From positions 124,001 through 188,000 of the forward strand of contig NZ_BOOJ01000002.1 of NCBI RefSeq assembly GCF_016863175.1: a stretch of DNA of 64,000 nucleotides, given 5' to 3'. The notes under the pieces are model-generated. The model was not told the DNA's origin and made no database searches. It was given only the letters and a program-made list of their open reading frames with translations. Source of the stretch: Paraplanobispora siamensis. Lineage in GTDB: Bacteria > Actinomycetota > Actinomycetes > Streptosporangiales > Streptosporangiaceae. Of the stretch, positions 32,833-43,011 are shown piece by piece; the first letter of the stretch is position 1, and every line of letters begins with the position of its first letter. A program made the translations under genes and the position numbers.

Positions 32833-33284
32833 GGAGCGTCTCCCTCAGCAGGGGTCAAGATCCGCCAACCTAGGCGACCCGGCCCCTGCCGACTACGCCG
32901 CGGGCCAACAACTCCGTGTCCTGCTTTGCGCGTGTGTGAGCCGGTACGGCGGGCGGAGGAGGGCTGCGTCATGACGCCGGAGGCGTACGAGGGGTTTTGA
33001 AACGCGGAGATGAAACACCTCGCGGGCATTCTCGCGAGGCCCATCACCGACTTCACGAAAGGATCGGCCGGCGGATTCCCCGAACGGATCTGACAGCGGA
33101 ATATCGGAGAGTGTGATGCGCCGATGGGGGTGATCCGGCGGGCCCGGCACGATTCATATCGGATCTCGGATGGCGGGGGTCGCGGCGGGAACCGTACCGA
33201 GCGGTGCGGACCGGCGGCCCCGGGCCGGTTACGCTGCGGGCAGCCGCAATGCCGTGAATGTGGCGCAGACGAGGAGGTCTGTAG
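32833..33284. other. Gene-free divergent region before the B12-binding gene
   Basis: No convincing frame lies here. A 7-bp hairpin (CCTCGCG at 33018-33024, complement at 33033-33039) and a less GC-rich stretch (33040-33180) are visible. The segment should carry promoters for both flanking genes. No B12 riboswitch (no B12-box-like GCCACTG) was found, although the downstream product binds cobalamin. Confidence 0.4.
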
Positions 33285-33692
33285 ATGGATGCCGTGTCGA
33301 GAATCCGCGTCGTCATCGCCAAGCCCGGGCTGGACGGGCACGACCGTGGGGTGAAGATCGTGGCGAGGGCGCTGCGGGACGCCGGAATGGAGGTCGTCTA
33401 TACCGGCCTGCACCAGACGCCCGAGCAGATCGTGCGCACCGCCATCCAGGAGGACGCCGCCGCGATCGGCCTGTCGATCCTTTCGGGGGCGCACATGACG
33501 CTCTTCGCGAAGGTGATCGAGCTGCTGAAGGAGCAGGACGCGAGCGACATCGTGGTGTTCGGCGGGGGGATCATCCCGGAGGACGACATGCCGGAGCTGG
33601 AGCGGATGGGCGTCGCCCGCGTCTTCACGCCCGGAGCCACCACCCAGGAGATCGTCGAGTGGGTGCGCAGCGCCGTTCCCGCCCGCGTCTGA
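33285..33692 (+). CDS. icmB: B12-binding small subunit of an acyl-CoA mutase (IcmB-like)
   Basis: A 135-residue protein that is only the cobalamin-binding Rossmann domain of the mutase family. The B12 signature reads LDGHDRG at residues 16-22, with SILSGAH near 63 and [10 protein letters not shown] near 87-96. Stand-alone domains of this size are the small subunit of isobutyryl-CoA mutase (IcmB) in Streptomyces, where the gene lies in the same neighbourhood, near pcrA and sucC. The catalytic large subunit is not in the window. AGGAGG lies eight bases upstream of the ATG. A role as MutB-like partner of another mutase cannot be excluded. Confidence 0.85.
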   Translation: MDAVSRIRVVIAKPGLDGHDRGVKIVARALRDAGMEVVYTGLHQTPEQIVRTAIQEDAAAIGLSILSGAHMTLFAKVIELLKEQDASDIVVFGGGIIPEDDMPELERMGVARVFTPGATTQEIVEWVRSAVPARV

Positions 33693-33834
33693 GCGTGACC
33701 CGGCCCCGGTGGCCTCCCCGGGCCGCCAGGGCGGCTAGGCTTCATTGGCGCGAAAATCGCCAGGCTCCCGCCCAGGCCGTGGAGCCGGCCCGCCGACATC
33801 TGTACACAAGCCGGACAAGCAAGGACGGACCCTC

Positions 33835-35016
33835 GTGGACCTGTTCGAACATCAGGCGAAGGAGCTCTTCGCGGAGTACGGCATCCCGGTGCCGCGCGGC
33901 ATCGTCGCGCACACCGTGGAGGAGGCACGAGCGGCAGCCGAGGAGCTGACCGGCCGTGTCGTCGTCAAGGCCCAGGTCAAGACCGGTGGCCGCGGCAAGG
34001 CGGGCGGTGTGAAGGTCGCCGACGACGCCGCCGACGCCGAGCGCAAGGCCACCGACATCCTCGGGATGGACATCAAGGGCCACACGGTCCACAAGGTCCT
34101 GATCGAGGAGGCGAGCAACATCGAGGAGGAGTACTACTTCTCCTTCCTGCTCGACCGCGCCAACCGCACCTTCCTCGCGATCTGCTCCGCCGCGGGCGGC
34201 ATGGACATCGAAGAGGTCGCGCACAGCACGCCGGAGAAGGTCGCGAAGGTCCCGGTCTCCCCGATCGAGGGTGTGGACCGCGCGAAGGCCCGCGAGATCG
34301 CCGTGGCCGGCGGCCTGCCGGAGCGCTCGCTGGACGGCGCCGCCGAGCTCATCGAGAAGCTCTGGGCCGCCTTCGTCGACGAGGACGCCACCCTGGTCGA
34401 GGTCAACCCGATGATCCTGTCCGCCGACGGCCAGGTGAAGGCCCTCGACGGCAAGGTCACCCTCGACGACAACGCCGCCTTCCGCCAGCCCGAGCACGAG
34501 GCCTACGCCGACAAGGCCGCCGAGGACCCGCTGGAGGCCGCGGCCAAGGCCAAGGACCTCAACTACGTCAAGCTCGACGGCAACGTCGGGATCATCGGCA
34601 ACGGCGCGGGCCTGGTCATGTCCACCCTCGACGTCGTCGCCTACGCGGGCGAGGCCTTCCCCGGCCAGCCCAAGCCCGCCAACTTCCTCGACATCGGCGG
34701 CGGCGCCTCGGCCGAGGTGATGGCGGCCGGTCTGGAGATCATCATCTCCGACCCCTCCGTCAAGTCGATCTTCGTCAACGTCTTCGGCGGCATCACCGCC
34801 TGCGACGCGGTGGCCAACGGCATCGTCTCCGCCTTCCAGCTCCTGGAGAGCCGCGGCGAGTCGGTCACCCGCCCGCTCGTCGTCCGGCTGGACGGCAACA
34901 ACGCCCTCCTCGGGCGGCAGATCCTGGCCGACGCCAAGCTTCCCGGCGTCGAGCTGGTCGACACGATGGACGACGCGGCCAAGCGTGCCGCCGAGCTCGC
35001 TGCGGTAGGTGCGTAA
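33835..35016 (+). CDS. sucC: Succinate-CoA ligase (ADP-forming) beta subunit
   Basis: A 393-residue subunit of succinyl-CoA synthetase, which makes succinate and ATP or GTP. It starts at GTG with the family beginning [12 protein letters not shown]. The ATP-grasp domain is at the N-terminus ([31 protein letters not shown]) and the CoA ligase domain lies after about residue 245 ([23 protein letters not shown]). A longer in-frame extension to 33745 is not used. The next gene starts in the stop codon (TAATG), so the subunits are coupled and made 1:1. Confidence 0.97.
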   Translation: MDLFEHQAKELFAEYGIPVPRGIVAHTVEEARAAAEELTGRVVVKAQVKTGGRGKAGGVKVADDAADAERKATDILGMDIKGHTVHKVLIEEASNIEEEYYFSFLLDRANRTFLAICSAAGGMDIEEVAHSTPEKVAKVPVSPIEGVDRAKAREIAVAGGLPERSLDGAAELIEKLWAAFVDEDATLVEVNPMILSADGQVKALDGKVTLDDNAAFRQPEHEAYADKAAEDPLEAAAKAKDLNYVKLDGNVGIIGNGAGLVMSTLDVVAYAGEAFPGQPKPANFLDIGGGASAEVMAAGLEIIISDPSVKSIFVNVFGGITACDAVANGIVSAFQLLESRGESVTRPLVVRLDGNNALLGRQILADAKLPGVELVDTMDDAAKRAAELAAVGA

Positions 35017-35891
35017 TGGCTATCTGGCTGACCGAGAACAGCAAGATCATTGTTCAGGGCATGACCGGCGGGGAGGGCACCAAGCACACCCGGCGCATGC
35101 TGGCCTCCGGCGCCAAGGTCGTCGGCGGCGTCAACGCCCGCAAGGCCGGCACCGTGCACGAGGGCCTGCCGGTCTTCGGCACCGTGGCCGAGGCCATGCG
35201 CGAGACCGGCGCCGACGTCTCGGTGGTGTTCGTGCCGCCGGCCTTCACCAAGGACGCGGTCAAAGAAGCAATCGACGCGGAGATCCCGCTGTGCGTGGTG
35301 ATCACCGAGGGCGTGCCGGTGCACGACACCACCGAGTTCTGGGCCTACGCGGTGGCCAAGGGGAACAAGACGCGCATCATCGGGCCCAACTGCCCGGGCA
35401 TCGCCTCGCCGGGCGCCTCCAACGCCGGCATCATCCCGGCCGACATCACCACCGCCGGCCGCATCGGGCTGGTGTCGAAGTCGGGCACGCTGACCTACCA
35501 GCTGATGTATGAGCTGCGTGACTTCGGGTTTTCCACCGCGGTGGGCATCGGCGGCGACCCGGTGATCGGGACCACGCACATCGATGCGCTGGCCGCCTTC
35601 CAGGATGACCCGGACACCGATGCGATCGTGATGATCGGTGAGATCGGCGGGGATGCCGAGGAGCGGGCCGCGGCCTATATCGAGCAGCATGTGAGCAAGC
35701 CGGTGGTGGCCTATGTGGCCGGGTTCACCGCGCCGGAGGGCAAGACCATGGGGCACGCGGGCGCGATCGTGTCCGGCTCGGCCGGTACCGCGCAGGCCAA
35801 GAAGGAAGCGCTGGAGAAGGTCGGGGTGCGGGTGGGCAAGACGCCCAGCGAGACCGCCCGCCTCATGCGCGAGATCATGAAGTCCCGCTGA
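35016..35891 (+). CDS. sucD: Succinate-CoA ligase alpha subunit
   Basis: A 291-residue subunit with the CoA-binding Rossmann fold ([22 protein letters not shown]) and the phosphohistidine loop ([15 protein letters not shown]). It carries the transient phosphate and CoA site for the heterotetramer with SucC. The start ATG shares its A with the sucC TAA stop. The codon use drifts over 35510-35760 (more GTG/GAT-type third positions), a minor oddity. A strong hairpin terminator follows at 35900. Confidence 0.97.
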   Translation: MAIWLTENSKIIVQGMTGGEGTKHTRRMLASGAKVVGGVNARKAGTVHEGLPVFGTVAEAMRETGADVSVVFVPPAFTKDAVKEAIDAEIPLCVVITEGVPVHDTTEFWAYAVAKGNKTRIIGPNCPGIASPGASNAGIIPADITTAGRIGLVSKSGTLTYQLMYELRDFGFSTAVGIGGDPVIGTTHIDALAAFQDDPDTDAIVMIGEIGGDAEERAAAYIEQHVSKPVVAYVAGFTAPEGKTMGHAGAIVSGSAGTAQAKKEALEKVGVRVGKTPSETARLMREIMKSR

Positions 35892-35899
35892 GGTCGTGA

Positions 35900-35932
35900 G
35901 AAGGGCGCCCGGTGTTCCGCCGGGTGCCCTTC
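35900..35932 (+). terminator. sucD terminator
   Basis: GAAGGGCGCCCGG (35900-35912) pairs with CCGGGTGCCCTTC (35920-35932) with one G-T pair and a 7-base loop. It ends the sucCD operon. Confidence 0.8.
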
Positions 35933-36062
35933 GCGTGTTCCGGCGGGTGCCTTTCGCGCCTTCCGCGTGCTCCGCGGGGTGCCTTCCGCGTGTTCCGAAC
36001 GGGCGTTCCGGGCGTCGAGCGGGCGTTCCGGGCGTCGTCCGTGTCCGTCCGCGGGCGGTATC
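35913..36062. repeat. Short imperfect tandem repeats after sucD
   Basis: A 23-bp unit of TGTTCCGGCGGGTGCCTTTC type recurs about three times (35913-35990), followed by two 20-bp units with GCGGGCGTTCCGGGCGTC. No gene is present. The repeats begin in the terminator loop, so they may have arisen by slippage from it. Confidence 0.6.
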
Positions 36063-36145
36063 ACGGCCTTTCCGGTACGGGACACGCGACACGCGGGTTC
36101 GATGAGAGCACGTCCGCATCCAAGATCCTGAGACCATCGACTATT

Positions 36146-37804
36146 GTGACGGCCTTTCTCGACCAGCTCCGGACGGCTCCCCGAACCGTTCTCAGCCGCA
36201 TCCCCCTGCCCGGCGTCACGGGTGACGACGACGTCCGCCGCCCGCTTCCCGTCTCCGGGATGCTCGCCGCGGTCTGGACGCTCGGCGTCGGACTGGCGGT
36301 GCTCACCACGCTCACCCTGATCGGCTGGATCGCCGCGCCCCGCGGGGCGGTCGGTCCCGGGCTGTCCGGGGTGTTCCGTACGGCGGCGCAGCTGTGGCTG
36401 GCGGCGCACCACGCGGGGTTCGCGATCCCCGGCGGGTCGGTGGGGCTCATCCCGCTCGGGCTCATGGTCCTGCCGGCCTTCCTGCTCTACCGGGCCGGGA
36501 TCTGGATGGCCCGCGACGCGGACCTGCGGCTGCGGATGCCCGCCCGGCTGCCCAAGAACAGCCCAAAGGACGAGGCCAACGCCCGGCGCAGGGCCCAGCT
36601 CGTCCTGATCGCGCAGGCGGGCGTCTCGCTGGCGGCGCCGTACGCCCTGCTGGCCGGGGGGATCGCGCTGGTCGCCCGCAACGAGATCACCCAGCCGTTC
36701 CTCGGTGACGTGCTGGTCAGCCACCTGGCGCTGGCCTTCCTCGCCGGCGCGCTGGCCACCGTCAGGGCGATCGGGCCGTGGCGGGCGATGCTGCGCCTGC
36801 TGCCCGAGCGGGTGCGCTCGGTCGTGGTCGGTACGGCCGCCGCGACAGGGATCATGCTGGCGGCCGGCGCCCTGCTGGTCCTCGGCTCCATCGTGGTGAA
36901 CTTCGGCCAGATCAGGCAGCTGACCGAGGTCCTGTCGCCGGGGATCGTCGGCGGCGCCCTGCTCCTGCTGGTGCAGGGGCTCTATCTGCTCAACACCTTC
37001 ATCTGGGGGATGTCCTACATCGCGGGGCCGGGCTTCGCCGTGGGCACCGGCACGCTGATCGCCCCGACCGGCGTGCAGCTGGGCGGCGTGCCCAGCCTGC
37101 CCGTCCTGGGCGCGCTGCCGGAGGCCGGGTCCACCTCGCCCTGGGTGATGGCGGTGATCGCGGTCCCGTTCGCGGCCGGGGCGGTGGGCGGCGTCCTGCT
37201 CGTCCGGGTCGCCCCCTCGCCCTCCTACGAGGGCGCGCCGTTGTGGGGGTTCGTCTGCGGGGTGACGACCGGACTGGTGGCCGGGCTGCTGGCGGCCCTG
37301 TCCGGAGGCTCGCTGGGCGGCGCCAGGCTCGCCGCGATGGGCCCGGCGGGATGGGAGGTCATGCTCTCGGTGACGCTGGAGGTCGGCGTCGCCGCCGGGA
37401 TCTCGGCGGGGCTGGCCAACTGGTGGCTGATCTTCCGGGGACAGAACGTCGCCGTGCTCAGGGCCGCCGCCAAGGTCGGTACGGCCACGGCCCCGGTCCG
37501 CAAGGCCGGCGCCAAGATCGTCAAGGCCGCGGGATCGGTGGCGAGCAAGGCCGGGTTCGCCGAGTCCGACCAGCCCCACGTGCTGCCCGGCCACTGGCTG
37601 GACGCCACCGAGTGCGACACCCAGCCCATCCCGGTCATCCGCGACGACTGGGAGGACGAGCACGCCTCGGCCGCGGAGCAGAGCCCGCCGAAGCTGCGGG
37701 ACCGCGAGCCGCCCCATCCGCCGCGGCGCGACATCGTCGACGAGACCGACGACAAGGGCGGCCATGTGATCTATCTGGACCCCTACGCCTGGGACCGCGA
37801 CTGA
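36146..37804 (+). CDS. DUF6350 (PerM-like) integral membrane protein
   Basis: A 552-residue protein with about ten hydrophobic segments. Its first half holds long loops with charged patches (ARLPKNSPKDEANARRRAQ). The C-terminal 130 residues are hydrophilic and end near IYLDPYAWDRD. It matches the DUF6350 family found after sucD across Streptomyces and relatives, of which PerM supports cell division in mycobacteria. GTG at 36146 is chosen because the reading frame becomes protein-like from there; no strong ribosome binding site is visible. Function in this organism is unknown. Confidence 0.75.
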   Translation: MTAFLDQLRTAPRTVLSRIPLPGVTGDDDVRRPLPVSGMLAAVWTLGVGLAVLTTLTLIGWIAAPRGAVGPGLSGVFRTAAQLWLAAHHAGFAIPGGSVGLIPLGLMVLPAFLLYRAGIWMARDADLRLRMPARLPKNSPKDEANARRRAQLVLIAQAGVSLAAPYALLAGGIALVARNEITQPFLGDVLVSHLALAFLAGALATVRAIGPWRAMLRLLPERVRSVVVGTAAATGIMLAAGALLVLGSIVVNFGQIRQLTEVLSPGIVGGALLLLVQGLYLLNTFIWGMSYIAGPGFAVGTGTLIAPTGVQLGGVPSLPVLGALPEAGSTSPWVMAVIAVPFAAGAVGGVLLVRVAPSPSYEGAPLWGFVCGVTTGLVAGLLAALSGGSLGGARLAAMGPAGWEVMLSVTLEVGVAAGISAGLANWWLIFRGQNVAVLRAAAKVGTATAPVRKAGAKIVKAAGSVASKAGFAESDQPHVLPGHWLDATECDTQPIPVIRDDWEDEHASAAEQSPPKLRDREPPHPPRRDIVDETDDKGGHVIYLDPYAWDRD

Positions 37805-37884
37805 CCGCCGCGCCCGGGACCATGGCTGACCGCCGGCCCCGCCCGGACGACGGGCGGCGCCGGCGGCGCGGCGATCAGATCAGA

Positions 37885-38295
37885 TCAGGGCGGGAACGGG
37901 AACTGCAGCTCGCCGGGCTGGAGGAAGGGGAACCTCTTCTCCATGGCCCGCTCGAGCTGGTCCACGCACTCGTTCTGGGCCGTGACGGTGCCGGCTCCGA
38001 TCTTGCACTCGGCGTAGGCCGCCAGCTCGTCGCTGAAGTAGAACTGCATCGCCGTGACCCCGATCGCGACCAGGAGTGCCAGCGACGAGATGACGATGCC
38101 CACGACGGCCGTGGTGACGGGCTTGGCCGCGGACTTGAGCGCGGGGACGGCGCGGATCGAGACGACGAGCGCGAAGATCGCCATGAACAGCCCCGCGACG
38201 GGGAGCATGAGCGTCAGCACGATCGCCGCGAACGCCATCCACAGCGCCCGTCGTCCCGCGCCCTCCGCGGGCCGTAGCTGGACGGGTGTCGTCAC
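37885..38295 (-). CDS. DUF4190-like small membrane protein
   Basis: A 136-residue protein with two or three transmembrane segments (WMAFAAIVLTLMLPVAGLFM, AVVGIVISSLALLVAIGVTA) and a polar C-terminal tail that holds two Cys (ECKIGAG, NECVDQ). This arrangement resembles DUF4190 proteins. It is divergent from purN and converges with the DUF6350 gene. No function is known. The tail is outside or inside depending on the segment count, which I cannot fix. Confidence 0.7.
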   Translation of the reverse strand: MTTPVQLRPAEGAGRRALWMAFAAIVLTLMLPVAGLFMAIFALVVSIRAVPALKSAAKPVTTAVVGIVISSLALLVAIGVTAMQFYFSDELAAYAECKIGAGTVTAQNECVDQLERAMEKRFPFLQPGELQFPFPP

Positions 38296-38379
38296 CTGCA
38301 GGACCTCCTTGCGTCACGTGAGCGGCCAGGCCGATACCCTTGCAGCGGCGTGAGTCCCCTCTTCGAATGGAGTGCGTCG

Positions 38380-39015
38380 GTGTCATCCCAGGCCGCTCGG
38401 CTTGTGGTTCTCGTGTCCGGCTCTGGAACAAACCTACAGGCCTTGCTGGACGCCGTGGCAGATGAGGGTTATGGTGCGCGGATCGTGGCGGTGGGCGCCG
38501 ATCGCGACGGCATCGAAGGGCTGGACCGCGCTGAACGCGCCGGAGTGCCCACCTTCGTCGAGCGCGTCCCCGACCACCCGACCCGCGAGGCGTGGGACCT
38601 GGCGATCGCGGACAGGATCGCCGGGTACGAACCCGATCTGGTGGTCTGCGCGGGCTTCATGAAGATCCTCGGCAAGCCCACGCTGTCCGCCTTCCCCGTG
38701 CTCAACACCCATCCCGCTCTACTGCCGTCCTTCCCCGGGGCGCACGGAGTACGCGACGCGCTCGCCCACGGCGTGCGGGTCACCGGCTGCACCGTGATGC
38801 TCGCCGACGCCGGGGTCGACACCGGGCCGATCATCGCCCAGGAGGCCGTGCGCGTCTACGACGGCGACGACGAGCACACGCTGCACGAGCGCATCAAGGC
38901 CGTCGAGCGGGGCCTGCTCGTCGAGACCGTCGGCCGGATGGCCCGCGAGGGCTGGACCGTGACCGGCAGGACCGTCCGCATCGGGCGGCCCCGTGACCCC
39001 GGGCACGCCGGCTAG
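38380..39015 (+). CDS. purN: Phosphoribosylglycinamide formyltransferase (PurN)
   Basis: A 211-residue enzyme that transfers a formyl group from 10-formyl-THF to GAR in step three of purine synthesis. Motifs: [13 protein letters not shown] near the start, the catalytic Asn-His pair in [16 protein letters not shown], and [16 protein letters not shown] at 38380 is chosen because GGAG lies eight bases upstream and the length matches the family. An upstream in-frame GTG at 38350 lacks a site. It is followed 118 bp later by purH, as in Streptomyces. Confidence 0.95.
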   Translation: MSSQAARLVVLVSGSGTNLQALLDAVADEGYGARIVAVGADRDGIEGLDRAERAGVPTFVERVPDHPTREAWDLAIADRIAGYEPDLVVCAGFMKILGKPTLSAFPVLNTHPALLPSFPGAHGVRDALAHGVRVTGCTVMLADAGVDTGPIIAQEAVRVYDGDDEHTLHERIKAVERGLLVETVGRMAREGWTVTGRTVRIGRPRDPGHAG

Positions 39016-39133
39016 CCGGCGACCCGCGACCCCCTCGGGCGTGCCGGTTCCCCCGGGACGCCCGGCGACCTCGGACGACCCGGCGCACGAGCCGGGCGAC
39101 CCGGACCACCGGAGACAACAGGAGGACCAGGAA

Positions 39134-40678
39134 GTGACCCGCATCGCCATCCGGCGCGCGTTGATCGCGGTATACGACAAGAGCGGCCTGGAGGAGCTGG
39201 CACGCGGGCTCGATGCCGCGGGTGTGGAGATCGTCTCCACCGGCGGCACCGCCGCGAAGATCGCCTCCTTCGGCGTCCCGGTCACCCCGGTCGAGGCGCT
39301 GACCGGCTTTCCCGAGTGCCTCGACGGCCGGGTGAAGACCCTGCACCCGCGGGTGCACGCGGGCCTGCTGGCCGACAGCGGGAACCCGGCCCACGTCGCG
39401 CAGCTCGAGGAGCTGGAGATCGACCCGTTCGAGCTGGTCGTGGTCAACCTCTACCCGTTCCAGCAGACCGTCGCCTCCGGCGCCTCCGACGCCGAGTGCG
39501 TGGAGCAGATCGACATCGGCGGCCCGGCGATGATCCGCGCCGCCGCCAAGAACCACAGCACCGCCGCGGTCGTCGTGGACCCCGCCAAGTACGGGGAGGT
39601 GCTCGCCGCGGTCGGCGCCGGCGGCTTCACCTTCACCGAGCGGCGCCGCCTGGCCGCCGCCGCCTACGCGCACACCGCCGCCTACGACACCGCGGTGGCC
39701 TCCTGGTTCGCCAACGTCTACGCCGCCGAGGGCGACGAGTGGCCGGCCTTCATGGGCGCCTCCTGGGAGCTGGCCTCGCCCCTGCGCTACGGCGAGAACC
39801 CGCACCAGCGCGCCGCGCTGTACAGCGCGGGCACCGGCGGCCTGGCGGGGGCCGAGCAGCTGCACGGCAAGGAGATGTCCTACAACAACTACCTCGACGC
39901 CGACGCCGCCTGGCGGGCCGCCTGGGACTTCGCCGAGCCCGCCGTAGCGATCATCAAGCACCAGAACCCGTGCGGCATCGCGATCGGCGCCGACGTGGCC
40001 GAGGCGCACCGCAAGGCGCACGCCTGCGACCCGGTCTCGGCCTACGGCGGCGTGATCGCGGTCAACGGCGAGGTCACCGGGGAGCTGGCCCGGCAGATCG
40101 CCGAGGTGTTCACCGAGGTCGTGGTGGCCACCGGGTTCAGCGACGAGGCGCTGGCCGTGCTGACCGGCAAGAAGAACATCCGGCTGCTGGCCTGCCCGCA
40201 GGGCCCGGCCAACCCGGCCGAGTTCCGCCGGATCGACGGCGGTCTGCTGGTGCAGACGGCCGACCGGGTGGACGCGTCCGGCGACGCGCCCGGGACCTGG
40301 GAGCTCAAGGCGGGGCCCGCGGCCTCTCCGGAGGTCCTCGCCGACCTGGCCTTCGCCTGGAAGGCCTGCCGCTCGGTGAAGTCCAACGCGATCCTGCTGG
40401 CCTCGGACGGCGCGAGCGTCGGCGTGGGCATGGGCCAGGTCAACCGGGTCGACTCGGCCCAGCTCGCGGTCACCCGCGCGGGCGAGCGCGCCAAGGGGTC
40501 GGTGGCGGCCTCCGACGCGTTCTTCCCGTTCGCCGACGGCCCCGCCATCCTCATCGAGGCCGGGGTGAAGGCGATCGTGGAGCCCGGCGGCTCGATCAGG
40601 GACGACGAGGTGATCGCCGCGGCCGAGGCCGCCGGGATCACGCTCTACTTCACCGGCACCCGTCACTTCTTCCACTAG
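39134..40678 (+). CDS. purH: Bifunctional AICAR transformylase/IMP cyclohydrolase (PurH)
   Basis: A 514-residue bifunctional enzyme for the last two steps of IMP synthesis. Residues 1 to about 200 form the cyclohydrolase domain ([37 protein letters not shown]). The rest is the transformylase ([13 protein letters not shown], catalytic [17 protein letters not shown] and a C-terminal [10 protein letters not shown]). GTG at 39134 has AGGA upstream. A 19-bp perfect terminator follows. Confidence 0.97.
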   Translation: MTRIAIRRALIAVYDKSGLEELARGLDAAGVEIVSTGGTAAKIASFGVPVTPVEALTGFPECLDGRVKTLHPRVHAGLLADSGNPAHVAQLEELEIDPFELVVVNLYPFQQTVASGASDAECVEQIDIGGPAMIRAAAKNHSTAAVVVDPAKYGEVLAAVGAGGFTFTERRRLAAAAYAHTAAYDTAVASWFANVYAAEGDEWPAFMGASWELASPLRYGENPHQRAALYSAGTGGLAGAEQLHGKEMSYNNYLDADAAWRAAWDFAEPAVAIIKHQNPCGIAIGADVAEAHRKAHACDPVSAYGGVIAVNGEVTGELARQIAEVFTEVVVATGFSDEALAVLTGKKNIRLLACPQGPANPAEFRRIDGGLLVQTADRVDASGDAPGTWELKAGPAASPEVLADLAFAWKACRSVKSNAILLASDGASVGVGMGQVNRVDSAQLAVTRAGERAKGSVAASDAFFPFADGPAILIEAGVKAIVEPGGSIRDDEVIAAAEAAGITLYFTGTRHFFH

Positions 40679-40740
40679 AGGTTCGAAAGGATCTTCCGGG
40701 GGAAGGGGTCCCGCCCGAGGGCGTGATGATCCCTCCCCGG

Positions 40741-40790
40741 CCGTGGCGGTCCCGGCGGCGAGGCGCGTAAAGCCGCCGGGACCGCCACGG
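40741..40790 (+). terminator. purH terminator, 19-bp perfect stem
   Basis: CCGTGGCGGTCCCGGCGGC (40741-40759) pairs perfectly with 40772-40790 around a 12-base loop. It lies 63 bp after the purH stop. Confidence 0.85.
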
Positions 40791-41015
40791 TCATCGACAT
40801 TTCCCCGGAGAACTTTCCGGAAGACCTACACCGGAGGCGCGGGCCGCCGATACTGCTGGTGTCGCTCTCGTTCGGTCCCCATCGGGTCACAGCGCTGATG
40901 CCTGTGGGATAGGTGACAAGAGAGTGGCGAAATAAGCAGGTTGCTTTGGGTTTAATCGGGCTTTTGCCGTGGTTAGCCTGAAGCGTTCCTTTCCTAGGCC
41001 CGCTGGAGACCTCCC

Positions 41016-41198
41016 ATGCCGATGCTCGACTTCATCCTGCCCGCCCTCGTGATGATCGGCGGGTTCTGGAAGACCCCGGTCGCCCTCGTGGTGATCGCGC
41101 TCGGCTCGGCGTACCTGAGCGGCAAGGCCGTGGAGGTCATCCCCTTCACCCGCAGGATCATCGAGCGCCGGGAGGCCCGGGAGGCCGAGCGCGGCTGA
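41016..41198 (+). CDS. Small membrane protein of unknown function
   Basis: A 60-residue protein with one long hydrophobic segment (LDFILPALVMIGG, then TPVALVVIALGSAYLSGKAV) and a strongly charged C-terminal tail (TRRIIERREAREAERG). CTGGAG lies about 8 bases before the ATG. The upstream 40800-41015 is less GC-rich and carries a possible promoter (TTGCCG and TAGCCT near 40964-40979, spacer short). Its length, RBS and codon use support a real gene. No family is recognised. Confidence 0.68.
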   Translation: MPMLDFILPALVMIGGFWKTPVALVVIALGSAYLSGKAVEVIPFTRRIIERREAREAERG

Positions 41199-41217
41199 GC
41201 CCGCCCTCCGGCCCCCT

Positions 41218-41290
41218 CATGAGGGCCGTCTCATGAGGGGCCGTCTCATGAGGGGCCGTCCCATGAGGGTGCCGGGAGCCCGCTCCCGGC
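41218..41290. repeat. TCATGAGGGGCCG tandem repeats and hairpin before folD
   Basis: About four units of roughly 15 bp containing CATGAGGG lie at 41218-41269. They end in a hairpin of GCCGGGAGC (41271-41279) and its complement (41282-41290), which may end the preceding small gene. Two more ATGAG words (41299 and the folD start at 41315) continue the pattern. Confidence 0.6.
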
Positions 41291-41314
41291 CGGTCCCATG
41301 AGAAGGTTGGCCCT

Positions 41315-42172
41315 ATGAGCGCGCAGATTCTGGACGGCAAGGCCACCGCAGCGAAGATCAAGGCAGACCTCACGGCGCGGGTGGCCGCGCTGAAGGAGCG
41401 GGGGATCACCCCGGGGCTCGGGACGGTCCTGGTGGGCGACGATCCCGGCAGCCAGATCTACGTCGCGGGCAAGCACCGCGACTGCGCGGAGGTCGGCATC
41501 GCCTCCATCCGCAAGGACCTTCCGGCCAACGCCACCCAGGCGGAGCTCGACGAGGTCATCGACGAGCTCAACGCCTCACCCGAGTGCACCGGCTACATCG
41601 TGCAGCTCCCGCTGCCCCGGCACCTGGACACCCAGGCGGTGCTGGAGCGCATGGACCCCGCCAAGGACGCCGACGGCCTGCACCCGGTCAACCTCGGGCG
41701 CCTGGTCCACATGGTCGACGCCCCACTGCCCTGCACACCGCACGGCATCGTGCTGCTCCTGCAGGAGTACGGCGTGCCGATCAAGGGCGCCGAGGTCGCC
41801 GTGGTCGGCCGCGGCATCACCGTGGGCCGCTCGCTCGGCCTGCTGCTGACCCGCCGCACCGAGAACGCCACCGTGACCCTCTGCCACACCGGCACCCAGG
41901 ACCTGGCGGCCCACACCCGGCGCGCCGACATCGTGGTCGCCGCCGCGGGCGTCCCGCACCTGATCACGGCGGACATGGTCAAGCCCGGCGCGGCCGTGCT
42001 CGACGTCGGCGTCTCCCGGGTCGACGGCAAGATCGCCGGTGACGTCGCCCCCGACGTCAGGGACGTCGCGGGCTTCTTCTCGCCCAACCCCGGCGGCGTG
42101 GGCCCGATGACCCGGGCCCTGCTGCTGGCGAACGTGGTCGAAGCGGCGGAGAAGGCCGCCGGGAAGGCCTGA
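41315..42172 (+). CDS. folD: Methylene-THF dehydrogenase/methenyl-THF cyclohydrolase (FolD)
   Basis: A 285-residue bifunctional enzyme of C1 metabolism that makes 10-formyl-THF for purN, purH and initiator tRNA formylation. Features: catalytic Lys in [32 protein letters not shown], and NADP loop [23 protein letters not shown] lies upstream of the ATG. It converges with the FHA-HTH gene, one base between stops. Confidence 0.96.
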   Translation: MSAQILDGKATAAKIKADLTARVAALKERGITPGLGTVLVGDDPGSQIYVAGKHRDCAEVGIASIRKDLPANATQAELDEVIDELNASPECTGYIVQLPLPRHLDTQAVLERMDPAKDADGLHPVNLGRLVHMVDAPLPCTPHGIVLLLQEYGVPIKGAEVAVVGRGITVGRSLGLLLTRRTENATVTLCHTGTQDLAAHTRRADIVVAAAGVPHLITADMVKPGAAVLDVGVSRVDGKIAGDVAPDVRDVAGFFSPNPGGVGPMTRALLLANVVEAAEKAAGKA

Positions 42173-42173
42173 C

Positions 42174-42830
42174 TCAGGACGCCCGGCGGTTGCCCACCGT
42201 GGTCGTGGCCGGTGACGACTCCGGGGTGCCGGTCGCGCGCTGCGACGGCACCACGGGGGTCGGCCTGACCAGCCCCAGGGCGACGACCTCGTTGGCCAGC
42301 CTGGTGCGCCGGTTGGTGCCCTCCGGGATCCGGAACTTCTGATAGAGCCGCAGCAGATGCTGCTTGACCGCGGCCTCGGTCACCACCAGGTCGTCGGCTA
42401 TCTCCCGTGCGGTGGCCGGCGCGACGAACGCCTCGTCCGACAGCGCGGGACGGCACAGCGACGTCAGGACGTCGACCTCCCGTCGGGTCAGCTCCGGCGC
42501 CGCGGCGCGGCGGAGCTCGACCTCGGGGGCGAAGTCCTCGCGGGGGACGCCGCCGATCCTGCCGCGAGCGGCACCGAAGGAGACGACGTCGCCGTCGTCC
42601 AGGACCCTCCGGGCGATCGGCCTGCCGTTCACCCGTGTGCCGTTGCGGGACAGGCCCAGATCAACGACGTACAGGTAGGGTCCGCGCCTGACGAATTCCG
42701 CGTGCAGCCGGGACACACTCGGATCGGTGAGCCGGATGTCCACACCCCGGCCTCGCCCGATCGTTGTGATCTCGGGGCGCAACGGGACCACCTCACCGGT
42801 GTCCTCGATGCGTATGAACGGCCCCTCCAC
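42174..42830 (-). CDS. FHA domain/LuxR-type helix-turn-helix regulator
   Basis: A 218-residue fusion. Residues 20-95 form an FHA domain that binds phosphothreonine (TIGRGRGVDIRL, SVSRLHAEF, SRNGTRVNGRPI, all conserved contact residues present). Residues about 110-185 form a NarL-like helix-turn-helix (LTRREVDVLTSL, ATAREIADDLVVTEAAVKQHLLRLYQKF). Such a fusion links Ser/Thr kinase signalling directly to transcription. The FHA ligand is unknown. It is divergent from the citrate synthase gene, which may be one target. Confidence 0.88.
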   Translation of the reverse strand: MEGPFIRIEDTGEVVPLRPEITTIGRGRGVDIRLTDPSVSRLHAEFVRRGPYLYVVDLGLSRNGTRVNGRPIARRVLDDGDVVSFGAARGRIGGVPREDFAPEVELRRAAAPELTRREVDVLTSLCRPALSDEAFVAPATAREIADDLVVTEAAVKQHLLRLYQKFRIPEGTNRRTRLANEVVALGLVRPTPVVPSQRATGTPESSPATTTVGNRRAS

Positions 42831-43011
42831 GGCAGTTCCTCCCCAGGTAGCCCGCCGTAACTATTACTACAGCTCCGGCTTACCCAAACGAGGGGATGCG
42901 GAATCTCCTTTGCCAGAAGCAGAATCCTTCGTGAAATTGGTCTGGACCTCTCGGGGAGGTTTGTGCTGCTCACGGGTAGACTTCGGGCGAAGATAAGCGG
43001 AGGAAACACTC

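Noticed and set aside
33040-33284. B12 riboswitch before the cobalamin-binding subunit gene
   Set aside because: No B12 box or pseudoknot-like arrangement could be seen.
36094-36106. GGGTTCGATGAG, also near 62811, like a tRNA T-loop
   Set aside because: No acceptor stem, anticodon stem or T-stem partner fits around either site. No tRNA or rRNA gene was found in the window.
40675-40890. 71-codon minus-strand frame after purH
   Set aside because: It runs through the 19-bp terminator hairpin and has no ribosome binding site or recognisable features.
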